The notes under the pieces are model-generated. The model searched no databases. It was given only the letters and a program-made list of their open reading frames with translations, and had not been told where the DNA came from. Positions 14,101-24,856 of a stretch of DNA of 64,000 bases are shown here, one piece after another. Position 1 is the stretch's first letter. Each line of letters starts with the position of its first letter. The stretch covers positions 434,001 to 498,000 of the forward strand of contig VUYT01000003.1 of the NCBI GenBank assembly GCA_008802785.1, in the 5' to 3' direction. The translations under genes and the position numbers were made by a program. The stretch is from Symmetrospora coprosmae. Lineage: Eukaryota; Basidiomycota; Cystobasidiomycetes; Symmetrosporaceae.

Positions 14101-17100
14101 AGCGAGAGCTCAACCTTTAGCATGGAGCGCGTGATGGGCTGAGCGTGCGCTTGAATTTCCATCTTGGGGAACTGGTGGACGCGGCGGTGAACCAGTCTGC
14201 CCGCCTTTGGCAGGCCGATGAGCTCACCGAGCTCGGCCGGCTCGAGATCGAAGTACCGGTACCAAGGGAACTCCTTCCTCTCTGCTCGCCTGACAATGTC
14301 GGCAGGGATGTCCGGGAACTGGCGGAGGGGCGTCATGGACGGCCACATGCGCTTCTCGACCATCTTGCACATGTCGAGCGCCTTGTACATCAGGCTCGCC
14401 CAGCCGCGCTTCATGCAGATCTCGAAGATTGCCCGGAGGATACGGCCGGCGGACTGGGTAATATAGACCATGTCGGTCATCAGGGCGAAGCCGTCGAGCT
14501 TGAGGCCAGAGATGTACGCCTGCAGCAGGACATTGACCTTGGCGGTCGGGTCCTCAACGCCCTCTTTGATGGGGATGGGCACGCGCTCGAGCAGCTTGTT
14601 GAGCTCGATCTTTTCTTCCTCTCGCACGGGAATATACTTGAACTCCTCTGAGAGTGAGAAGATGCGGAAGAGCTCGATGAAGGTGATAGTCGGGCGGAGA
14701 TGCTGATTGTACGTCGCCATGGAAGAAGGAGTGATGTAGTAGTGCGAGGCGATGCGACCGAGCTCGGTGCTCTGGAGCTGTCCGGAACGGCGATCGTACT
14801 TGACCAGACCGCATTTCTCCAAGATGTTGGCAGCCGTGTGGATAATGTCGGCACGCTTCTGCAAGAGGTACGGGTCCTCGTCCCGGAAGTCGGCGGGGAC
14901 ACCGTAGAGCGATGGCGAGTTGAGCGCTCGGCAGAACCAGTAAGTATAGCCTGAGAAGGAAGGTGTCAGTACAAGAGCATTGAGATGCCGCACAGGTCGG
15001 AGCATCCACTTACCAAGCCACGTCACCGCCTCGTCGCGGTTACGGATTGTGCCGAGAACGATCTCGGCATTGAGGTTGTCGGCGAGCTTGCCGACGAACT
15101 GCGACTCGATGGGGAGCTGCTGGTTGAGCATGGAGAGGTAGTACTGGAGCTCGGACTGGTTCGTGATTATCTTGCCCTCTCCCTCACTATCGTACTGCGG
15201 CCTTCCCGCTCGTCCAAGCATCTGCAAGACATCCTGCGGCGACAGCTCGGTCCACTTGCCCTTCTCCGGGTTGTAGATCTGCGTACCCTTGATGATGGCG
15301 CAATGCGCGGGCAGGTTGACACCCCATGCCAGGGTGGCGGTACAGACGAGAACGGGGATATGCCCCTCGGCGAAGAGGCCTTCGACCGTCGTGCGATCGT
15401 CTCGGTTCATTCCGGCGTGGTGAATGCCAAAGCCGAATTGAAGGAGATCCTTGAGGTTGGCATCTGTAGCGGCTGTCGACTCCTCCTGAAGCACCTCACG
15501 GACAGCTCCGTCGGGCTTGACAAACGTGGTAATGGTCTCCTTCTCTAGCGCCATGTCGCGGATGAAGCGGGCTGTCTTGCTTGTATCCTTGCGCGAGTGC
15601 ACGAAGACAAGGACTTGCTCGCCCTTTGCGACCTGCTCAAGGACCTTCTCGTAGCAGACCTCGTTCATGACCTGGTACCGCTTGAGTGCCTTCTTCTCAG
15701 TGACACCGATGAACTCCTGAGCGAGCGGGCATGGTCGGAAGGACGAGTCGAAATGGAAGAGACCCTTCTTTGGGTTGACGCGCAGGAAGCGCGCAACGTC
15801 CTCGTAGTTGGGCAGGGTAGCCGATAGCCCGACGAGACGTACATAATCCTGCGTCTGCTCCATGCGCCGAATAGTCCTGCTGACAATGGCCTCAAGGACC
15901 GGTCCTCGCTCGTCGTGGAGCAGGTGGATCTCGTCAATGATGATCAAGCGAACGAGGTTGGTGTAGCTCGTGTCTGTGCTCTTGCGCGTGATGACGTCCC
16001 ACTTCTCCGGGGTGGTGACGATGATCTGCGTCTCGGCGATCTGCTGCTTTGTGAGCGAGCGGTCTCCCGTCAACTCGCTGACCTTGATCCCGTACGGCTC
16101 GAGGCGGGCCGAGAAGGAGCCGACCTGCTCCTGCACGAGTGCCTTCATCGGAGCAATGTAGATGATCTTGAAGTTATCGAGATCAAATGCGCCCGTGTCT
16201 GGGTCGCGGTGCTTGCCCATCTCATTCAAGATGGTCAACATGGCGACGTTGGTCTGTGTCGGGCAAGGGTATTAGCGGTGTATCTCGTCGAAGGAGTTTG
16301 AGTGCGTTCTGGGCCCACCTTTCCGGCACCAGTCGGCGCACACATGAGGATCGGGTCGTCATCTCCGAATGCAACAGGATAGACCTTGCTCTGAATTGGG
16401 TTGAGGGCCCGCGCGCCCTTGAAAGCGGGTCTGATCCATTCCGGGAGGCTGGTGAGGAGGATCTCATCCTTTGCATGGTCGCCCTTCTTCGGCGCAGGGA
16501 CGTGAATCTCCTCGTAGCCCTTCTTGGAGCGCTTGAACGACCCCTCGGGCAGCTTGCACTTCTTGTTTGACATGAGGCGCGCGCCCTGGCTGAAGATCAT
16601 GGAGTCGAGATCGACGGTACCCTTTGGCTGGACGAGCGAGCCCGCCTGGATGTTCGCTTTAGGCACGGAGGGCGCCTCTGCCGCAGCGGCAGCATCCACC
16701 TCCACACCGTTGCCGGCGCGCCTGTCGCCCGCCTCTCCCGCGGCCAGCTCCTTCAGGATCCATCCGACGCCCTTCTCGCGCATCGTGACTTCGACGTCCA
16801 TGCGCGCCGACTCGTCAGACCGCGCGAGCTTGGTGCACCACACGACCTTGTCGCGGTTCTTGGTGAGCGTCTTGACGAGCTCGAACTTGTCGTAGTCGAA
16901 CAGCTCCATGAGGGCGTTCTCGACGTCGCGCATGTTGGCATCCGAGCTGAGGATGGTCATTGCGGCGGTCGTCTTTTCGGAGCCTTCTTGCGGGTCTGGG
17001 TAGGACGTCGACACGAGACGCTGCAGCCAGAAGCCGTCGATGTCGCGTGCTGGGACGTCGTCCGAGTTGGCGCCTTTCTTGCCCTTTGCCTGCCCGTTGG

Positions 17101-18117
17101 ACTGGTACGTGTCGTTGCCAATGATGATCTCGGCATCGTCCTCCTCGCCGCCGGCTTCTGCCGCTGGCGTAGGGTTGCCAGACGCATCAACTCCGCCTGT
17201 AGCTTGGGCGCGCACGGCGTTTCCTCCCTCTTCCTCATCGTCCGACTCGTCGCGCACCTCAAACTCGGCGGCATCGTCGTCGTCCTCGTCGCCGAGCTTG
17301 TCGTCCTCCTCCTCGTCCTCGAAGACGACGGCGACACCGACATCGTCGTCAATCTGTCCGTCCCTCCGCTCCTGGTCCGGGTTCTTGCTCGGGTCCTCGT
17401 CATCGGCGCCGAAATCAGTGATCTTCTTGCCGAGGTTGACGAGCGTTGTGAACTGCTCGGTGTTGAGCCCGCCGGGGATGGCGGCGCTAATCTCCTTCTT
17501 CCTGTCGAGGTCGCGCAGCGAGTCGTCCTTGAGCGTAACAATGACGAAATCTGTCGCGTCTCGGATCACGTCCTGCGGCTGCTCGCCGCCCATTGCGTCG
17601 TGCACGGCGGAGAGGATGAGCTCGTAGGCTTCGCGCGTTTCGGCGGTGCGCGGGATGTACTCCATGCCCTCCATCTGGTCCGCGGCCGCGAGAATGTCTC
17701 GAGCGGAAGATGCGACTCCTCCTGTACGGGCTTTTTTGCTCGGCGCGCCCATGGCTGGCTCGTCGCCCCTGCCGCGCCCTTTGGCTTCAGCGGCGGCCTT
17801 CTTCTTTGCCTTGCCAGAGTCGACCGTCTCCCTGAATGCGCGCGAGCCCATTGTCTTGTAGTCGATCCTGCCGACGAGTGACTCGACCTCGCCTTTTCCC
17901 TCCTCGTCGGGTCTCCGTCCTCGGCGGTCGGCGTTGAGGACGAGCGAGGACATGGCAGAGTACTGGTACCTGCGGTGTGTTGAAGAATGGTACGAATGGT
18001 CAGTCTCCAGCATCGCTCGTCTGCAACCTGCGCCTTGAGGGAGGAGGCTGCTTCTCCCTCCCAAGACCCATGGTGGACGCACCCGCTCAAGTCCCGCTTT
18101 CCCGTATTCTGCGCCAT
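11120..18117 (-). CDS. BRR2: U5 snRNP RNA helicase BRR2
   Basis: Six exons: 18117-18083, 17969-16319, 16253-15014, 14950-12576, 12498-12010, 11944-11120. They total 6,615 nt, giving 2,204 residues (yeast 2,163, human 2,136). The start uses a 35-nt first exon, restoring [13 protein letters not shown], which matches the family N-terminus; the internal Met at 17953 would lose it. The first helicase cassette has CAPTGAGK split by an intron, [21 protein letters not shown] in place of DEx[22 protein letters not shown] and [12 protein letters not shown], followed by a Sec63 unit. The second, degenerate cassette has [17 protein letters not shown] and [15 protein letters not shown], with a second Sec63 unit. 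The acidic C-terminus is [16 protein letters not shown]2 unwinds U4/U6 during spliceosome activation and is controlled by SNU114, also encoded in this window. Confidence 0.96.
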
Positions 18118-18574
18118 CTTGACTGTCTCCCTTGGTCAGGTGTGGTGGAGGGTGCGCTATCTGTCTGTGTAACCTCTCCGCTGTCGTTCCTGCAGAAGGG
18201 GGTCTGCTGTGCCCTCTGTCGATTCCTGCCGAGTTTCCGTAGGCAAGCAGGCGGGCAGGACCGCTCCACGCAATGGATGCTGGACGAGGCTGGGATGGAG
18301 CGTGCTGGACTGCGGTGCGATGCTGTATCTAGATCTAGGAGTGTCACCAATCACCGCTGCTCAGAATGCAGAATGCAAAGAGACAGCTCGATGTTGGACA
18401 AAAGCTGAGAGGGCAGCAGCAGCGGCACAGCTGGCCAGGGAGACGAGGACGGTGGCTGCAGCTGAAGATGGCTCTCTTCTTCCGGATGGCATCAATCGCA
18501 GCATCGCATTCACTTATCGACGACAAGATAGCGGCCAGCTCATCGTCGTCGTCCTCGTCTGAACGGTTGTCACC
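18118..18574. promoter_or_regulatory. Divergent promoter region of BRR2 and the THOC5-like gene
   Basis: A stretch of 457 nt between two start codons. Short open frames here lack codon bias and domains. No specific element was recognised. Confidence 0.5.
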
Positions 18575-19375
18575 ATGGACGTCGATGGTGTCGATGGTCC
18601 TCTCCGCGCAGTGGACCCCGCCGTCGAGCTCAAGCACCTCGCCAATGCCCTCTACCATGCCCGCACCGAAGGAGGGACCACCTCGGACAATGCTGCATCC
18701 ACACCCTCATCCACATCCACATCCACACCCCGCATCCTCCAATCCGCCCTCCAGCACTTTGCCCTCACCCGCTCCCACCTCCGCAAGCAGGCGCTCAGCG
18801 GCAAGCGCGACAAGGCAAGGGTCGCAGAGACACGCCAACGCCTCGACAGCACCTTCCTCGCGCTGCAGAACAGAAAGTACGAGATTAACCATCTGCTCAG
18901 AGAGATTGAGAAATGCAACGACTACGAGTGGGTCGGGCGCCCATGTGTCTTCGCGGTTCGCGAACAGCGTCTGACGGCCTTCCTCTGGAACACCGCACCC
19001 AGCTCCATCTACCAGGACCTCCCGTTGATAGACGAGAGCGAATACACGGCGTCGTTGGATCCGGCCTCCGAAACACCAGTGCCGTTAGATCCGCACGAGC
19101 TCATGGTGGCCCGGCTCAAGCACGAGGTCGAGACGCGGCAGCGGTGGGTCTGCTGCTCCTCAGGCTCGCTCATGCCATGCGCGGCTCGCACTTTACTGAC
19201 ACACGTACCTGTCCTCAGCGCACAAGCCGAGCTCAAGACGCTCCTCGCAAGCAAGACCAAAGTCATCAAGGAGACCGAGATCCGCAAAGCCTCGCTCGAG
19301 CAGCTCGAAAAACAGCTAGACGACTTTGTCGCGTCGGCAAAAGCCATCCAGGAGAAGTTCAGTCGGATGCAGTAG
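18575..19375 (+). CDS. THO complex subunit 5-like (THOC5/FMIP family)
   Basis: Three exons: 18575-18927, 19003-19143 and 19219-19375, giving 216 residues. The family core is LDSTFLALQNRKYEINHLLR followed by EIEKCNDY, then SIYQDLPLIDESEYTA, LDPHELMVARLKHEVETRQR and a C-terminal coiled coil (KTLLASKTKVIKETEIRKAS). This matches the N-terminal coiled-coil half of THOC5, a component of the TREX/THO complex that couples transcription to mRNA export. Animal THOC5 is about three times longer; short forms are usual in fungi. Both introns are exactly 75 nt with no in-frame stop, so an unspliced reading also stays open to 266 residues, but intron 1 would split the conserved run, which argues that splicing is normal. 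A CCACAT-type repeat near 18710 encodes a Ser/Thr run. Confidence 0.78.
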   Translation: MDVDGVDGPLRAVDPAVELKHLANALYHARTEGGTTSDNAASTPSSTSTSTPRILQSALQHFALTRSHLRKQALSGKRDKARVAETRQRLDSTFLALQNRKYEINHLLREIEKCNDYEWVGRPCVFAVREQRLTAFLWNTAPSSIYQDLPLIDESEYTASLDPASETPVPLDPHELMVARLKHEVETRQRWVCCSSGSLMPCAARTLLTHVPVLSAQAELKTLLASKTKVIKETEIRKASLEQLEKQLDDFVASAKAIQEKFSRMQ

Positions 19376-19686
19376 CTGGGCGCAGTTGAGCGGAAGGCTG
19401 GGGGGGAAGGCGGCAGCAGCGAGTGCGTGCCCACCGATCGCGGTCGGAACGAGTGTGGGTGGTTGCGCATCATGGCGCCCAATCTATGCCGTACAGAAGG
19501 ACCTATGCGTCCGCGACTAAGAGCATCTAAGTAAATGTGTTGTTGTCGAGAGTAGGAAAGGAGAAGCCGTCGAGGTGTGGAAGGAGGGGGATGCTCGAAA
19601 TCTAAAACCCGGGATACTACTGCCAAAAGAAGACGAGGAAAGCCTTGCCGAAACCACTGACTGCTGTCGAATCCAAAACCCGGCCC
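19376..19686. other. Convergent intergenic region
   Basis: A stretch of 311 nt between the THOC5-like stop and the stop of the first DUF6533 gene. It is taken to hold two 3' ends, with no other feature seen. Confidence 0.5.
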
Positions 19687-21479
19687 TCAGTACGCATCTC
19701 CGCTCCTGCTCCCAGCCCGGACGCGCGCGTCCTTCTCGTCGTAGTCCTTGTCCGAGTTCTCATCGCTGATGACGACGCGCTTCTCGATGCCCACAGTGAT
19801 AGCATGCACGGGGACGGGCGTCATCTGGTGGCTCTCGTTGTTGTGTTGACTGTGTGCATCCGGACGGTAGGAGAGAGTCGGGTACTCGACGCCGCTCTCC
19901 GGGTCGCGCACGCGCGCAAAGCCCGTCCCGCCGTTGCCGACCGTGCCCGTCTGCGCGTACGACGCCGACTTGACGTGCGTCTTGCGCTCGCCGTTCGAGA
20001 AGGTCGACGTCGCGTGCGAGATGCCGTCAAGGAGCGCATGCTCGCGCAGGCTCAGGATGAGCCGGCACGAGGCGATGCTGCTGATCATGTACGACATGGC
20101 AGAGTTGACACTCTGGATGCCCGTGCTGGGCGGCAGGTTGTAGAAGACTGTGAGAAGAGAGCAGGCATGGCAAACTCAGCAGTGCTGCGTAGGTGCTAGC
20201 ATCAGAAGCGGACGCACTCAGGTTGATGATGTTGACGGCGCTGATGATGGCAAAGTAGACGAGGCCGCTGAGGGAGAAGCAGTGTCAGCGTCTGACAGAG
20301 AAGCAATGGCGAGCGACGCGACTAGGCGGATCTGACTCACTCTCGCATCAGGACGCGCAGCAAGCTCGACGAGCCCGATCCTCGTTTCCTGAACAGCACG
20401 ACCCGTGTGACGAGAAGACTTGTGCAGATGACGTCGAGGAGGAACGGCAGGAGCTGGAGGCGCACGGCGTGTCAGTAGATGTTGGCTTACGCCATCTAGG
20501 CTGGCGATGCTTACCCATAGCGTCATGGTGATACGGCTCGCATCAGGTTTGGGCCCGGCCTGTTCAGGAAGAGATGAGCAATGGGTCTTGGCGGGCGAGC
20601 TCAAGGATGAGACGACTCACAAAGCAGGGACCATCTGCACCGCCGCGGAAGCGAGGAGCGCTGAATGAGCGCCCGGCTACGCAGATGACGACAACGGACG
20701 CGAGGAGGAAGGTGAAGAGCGTGACCAAGATCTGCGTTTGAGCAAGCAGGGATCAGCTGCGACCTTTGGAAGCACAACGAGAAGGGCGACATACCACTTT
20801 CGATCGCTCCCACAGCGCGTAGATCCGGAGGATGAGGAGGCTTCCGATGCAGATGAACAGAGGAAGGATGCTGTAGACCTGGAAGGTGCTGTACTTGGCG
20901 CACCGGCTCCAGGACATCACAGTGTTCGACAAGTACAGCGAGAACTGCGGAGCATTCGCGTCAGTACGGCCGGCCAGATCTGGAGCTCGCGAAGGCGGCG
21001 GGAACTCACAGCATACTGGAAGATGCACCCAAAAGGTAGGTCAGCTTTGTACGGGAAGGAAGCTGCACAAACGTTGGAGCTCACCTTTGCAAGACTCCAG
21101 TAGCGGACTGTAACGTAGAGTCCGCTGACAACGCTGGGCTTGGCTCTCCAGATGAGCCTGTACTAGTGAAGGTCATTATTGACGGGACTCGGAGATGCAG
21201 GGAGCATAGCCAAGACGTACCGATACTCCCTGGGAAGGCTGATCAGATAGTCGTAGACTAATAAAGAGTAGATGCATGCCGTGTAGGTCGCAATCACGCG
21301 CATCTAACGCGGACGTGTGGAGTCAGGGTTGTCGGAGGCGAAGGAGGGAGTCGAGGGAAAAGTCAGGCTTCCTGTGCGCGTTTGCGGCTCCCGCGAATCG
21401 ACATTCAGCATCAGCCTCGACTTACGATCCTGAGCTTGGGATCCTCTCCTAGAGGTCCATCCTGAGCAGCGTCTGCCAT
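19687..21479 (-). CDS. DUF6533 family multi-pass membrane protein, copy 1
   Basis: The start is MADAAQDGPLGEDPKLRI at 21479 and there are about nine short exons. The first membrane region holds ATYTACIYSLLVYDYLISLP, followed by EYRLIWRAKPS, the DUF6533 pattern of a hydrophobic segment ending in DYL...P.E...IW. Further helices include VYSILPLFICIGSLLILRIY, LVTLFTFLLASVVVVICVAG, LLPFLLDVICTSLL and AMSYMISSIASCRLILSL. The cytosolic tail has polar and acidic patches (SDENSDKDYDEKDARVRAGS). The family is widespread in basidiomycetes, resembles seven-helix receptors in topology, and has no established function. A second copy lies 1.3 kb upstream in the same orientation. Exon edges are approximate. 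Confidence 0.8.
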
Positions 21480-22823
21480 CTCGACGAGTTTCAGACGGGC
21501 GGAGATGTGCAAGGAGGGCGAGCGGAGCTGATAACGATGCGAGTGAACAGCAGGACGGGATTGACTGGCGAGGGCCAGGGCAGAGGCGAGAGGGACTAGG
21601 ATGCAGGAGAGTGAAGAACAATGCAGAAAGAAGAAGTTCGACTTGGGATCGCGTCACGTTGCAGCCTGTTCGCGCTCGGTTTCCTCTGCTTTTGGGCGAG
21701 CTCCAGCACCTGATCAACGCAGAGACTCCGTGACAGCTCCGAACTCAATCGGCGTACGGAGAGCGCACGCTTGGGCCGCCCAACCCAGTCCGCGTCGTCA
21801 GGACGACCCAACTCAGCTCGCGCATCTTCTGTCCGGACCGGAGAGAACAGCGGCTCTGCTCCGGCCATGCAGTTCAACGGCACAGGGTGGACAGGTGGTT
21901 GAAGGGTGGTCGACAGGTGAAGACTTCCCCGCAGGTCAGACGGCTCACTCAACGGAAGAGACCGCGTGCTTGTTGGACATTGCGGTTGGGAGGTCATCTC
22001 GGTTGACAGAAAGACCGTCTGAAGACCGTTTCAAGTACACTGCCGAAGAGTCTGTTGGCCGCGACGGAGGAGGGGTCCAGAGCCGGAGGGAAGGACGGTC
22101 AAGGCACGAGCAGAGGAGAGTGTGCGGTCAGACCGTCTGTCAGCGGGGAAAGAGGAGAGTGAGCGGACGAGTGACAGGTCGCTTCAAGTTTGCTTCGAAC
22201 GGGTAGGAGCGAAGCAAAGCAGGAGTGGGAGGGAAGGGGAGTGGAAGGAGGAGGGGAGCAAAGCAATGCAGCTAGGCAACGCAGGCAACGCAGGCAACGC
22301 AGGCAACGCGCCTAAAGTAGCTGGATTACGTCGCAATCAGGGGTTGTCACGCTGGCGCCCGCGGCCGCCGAGGTCCGGCGGAGTCGGATCAGGAGCTTTC
22401 ACGGATCTCCCTGTATACTTCTTGCTCTGCGGACAGACGGACGTGCGCGGAGACTATCATGTGCATCCCGTGTAGTGACGAGCCTGCATCGAGGCCAGCC
22501 CTGTTCGTGCCACGAGCTGTCCGCAAGCTGGCCCATGTGCAGCTCGACCTTCGCGCAACAGGTCATCTGCAGATCATCCAGGACAGCCGATAACAGAGGA
22601 GCGACATACAGAGCATCGACAACGAGCTTGATCGCGTTGGCTGAAATAAACGAGTGTGAATTGCCGAAAGGCATGAGAGCGAGCCGCCACCAGTGTCTAA
22701 AGGGCTACCAGTACAGGCCACTGCCAACGAGCATAGCAAACAACACGTTCCTGCACTGCGTCCCATAGAAGTCTGTTCTCCGTCATCTACTTCGCCCGAA
22801 GTTTGCACGAGTGACGCCGCAGC
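21480..22823. other. Spacer between tandem DUF6533 genes
   Basis: This 1.3 kb contains the promoter of copy 1 and the 3' region of copy 2. Near 22011-22140 the motif AGACCGTyT occurs three times, and a 9-nt minisatellite lies at 22274-22309. Open frames here have no recognisable domain or codon bias. Confidence 0.5.
22274..22309. repeat. Minisatellite, four copies of AGGCAACGC-type 9-mer
   Basis: Four adjacent perfect or near-perfect 9-nt units (AGGCAACGC) lie upstream of the first DUF6533 gene. A slippage origin is likely. Confidence 0.85.
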
Positions 22824-24856
22824 TCAGTAGCTCCGGCGAGTGCCTGCCTTCTCGTCAATGTCCTTCTCGCTTCTATCCTCGTCAGCCTCCACGACAGTGT
22901 GCTCCTCGACACCGACGTTGATGATGACAGGGAGATGGATGGCCTCGCTCCGCTGCTCGTTAATTCCGAAAGGATACGCTGACTCGGTATCGTGTACGCG
23001 GGTCAGGCCAGCACCCGCGGTGCTGAACATCTGTTGCTTGGCGGTGTGAGCGCCTGCCGTCTTGCGCCCTCCTGATTGCGAGACAGAGCCGATGTCCTCG
23101 TCCTGGAAATGATGGCAAGGCCGCAGACCCTGTAAGCAACTAGGCGGGACTGCAAGCGCGAAGAGCAGACGTACTGCGCTATGTTGTCGCAAGGACAGAA
23201 TGAGACGGCATCCAGCGGCACTGGCGATCATGTACTGCGGAACGCGAAGTGCAGAGATGCAGGAGTGTGGGGAGGTAACAGTGCTTGATCAGCATCTGCA
23301 GCGACCCCGCTGATTCTGCACGATTGGGAAGAAGGACCCACACTGGCAGCACTGTGGATGGATGCCCATCTGCAAGAATTGCGGCAGGACAGCCCGAGTG
23401 TCAGTCGGGAGTGCTTGGACAATGAGAGGCGCGTGTTTCTGAACGTACCTGCCCGCCAACAGGTAGAAGAGCACGCTCAGGAGGTTCACCGCGCTCATGA
23501 CGATCGCGAAGACCAGTCCGTCGCGCAGCAAGACCGAGAGAAGACCTCCGGTGGCGGCACCACGGCGGCGGAGGTGAACGACGCGAGCGAGCAGCAGGAT
23601 CGTGGCGATAAGATCGAACAGGAAGGGGAAGAGCTGTGCGACATTGCCTTAGTCCGTGGCATCACGGACCACTGGTGGCAGTCGACGCCGGACATACCCA
23701 TAGGCAGATCTTGATGTTCGGAGCGTCCGGCTTCGGGCCAGCCTGCAGTGAAGGGAATGCAGCCTCAGCAGTCAGCCGGGATCTAGGCCGGAGTGATACA
23801 TGGTCGCTACTGACGAAGCAGGGGCCGTGGCCCTCGATGAACACGGGGGCCTCGAAGTAGCGCCCGGCGACGCAAATGACAGCCACCATGGCCGTGAGCA
23901 GTGTGAGCAGACTGTAGAGGACGGTCTTCGAGCGTTCGTAAATCTGTGAAGCATGCGGGCATTGAGCGGAACCCGACGTGTGGTGTCAAGGCGAGGTATA
24001 CGAACAGCCGAGGCGCGCAACGAGAGCAACAGGCCGACACCGATGAAAATGGGAAGAGTGGAACTGCGAGAATGGTGGGATTTGCTCAGTGGTGCGAGCG
24101 CCGGCTCGTTCGCTGCACTGGTCCGACTTACTAGACTCTGACCGGACGGCGGGCCAAGAAGATCACTTCAGCTCAACTCGACTCCCATGGAGCGACAGCA
24201 AGTGCGGGCACACACTGGAACTTGCTCCATCGACTGCAGGTGGGACGGAGCGAAAATACGGAAGTCAGCCATGCGGCAATCCTTGTCCGCTGGAGAAGCA
24301 AGAACGGCTGCTCACTTGCACTCCTCGTGACTCAGATCACTTGCCGAGAGCGCTACCGATATGGCATATTTGCTGAGCAGTCGGATGACACCGTCAGTGT
24401 CTGGTCTTCACTCGCTGCTGTGGGGGATGTACCCGCGTCACAGACATTATAGGCCAGAAGCGTAGCACCAGGTACAAGCCAGAGACGCTTGTGAATTTCG
24501 CTCGATAGATGAGACTGTCGAAGAGGGCGATCAGACTTCAGTATGAGGCAGATCAGCACGTGTATGCCGGACCTACTAGTACTCTTGCTTCAGGCAGTTG
24601 AGCCAGTCATCTGGGAGGAGCGTAACGAAGAAGTTAGCTGGGATCATCACGCAACAATCAAAAGCTGACGGTCACCGACATAGCATTACTGCATAAAGGC
24701 AGCTGTAGGTGCATGCGTCCGTATATAGAGCACATCAGAAGAGGATCGTCAGAAGGCAACCCGGTTCCCGAGGAGCAGTGAGGGAATAGCTCACGCCACA
24801 TATGTGAGGATGACTCTATAGACCTCTAGTTTTGGATCCTCTCCTGGAGCGTCCAT
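22824..24856 (-). CDS. DUF6533 family multi-pass membrane protein, copy 2
   Basis: The start is MDAPGEDPKLEV at 24856; GEDPKL is shared with copy 1. Exons downstream encode the same sequence of hydrophobic segments: VYRVILTYVA, a DWLNCLKQEY turn, YLLAGRYVQKHAP-type loops, LTLLTAMVAVICVAGRYFEA, GPKPDAPNIKICLW, LFPFLFDLIATILLLA, then DGLVFAIVMSAVNLLSVLFY and MIASAAGCRLILSLRQ. The tail ends DRSEKDIDEKAGTRRSY, close to the copy 1 tail. This is a clear tandem duplicate of the neighbouring gene with the same intron-rich build. Function is unknown. Exon edges are approximate, and several short exons near 24400-24700 are uncertain. Confidence 0.72.

Noticed and set aside
17953-17969. BRR2 start at the internal Met 17953
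   Set aside because: It would drop QYSA before SSLVLNAD, which the family conserves; the upstream 35-nt exon restores it with good splice signals.
22274-22309. CRISPR-like short repeats
   Set aside because: The 9-nt units are directly adjacent with no spacers, in a eukaryotic genome; a simple minisatellite.
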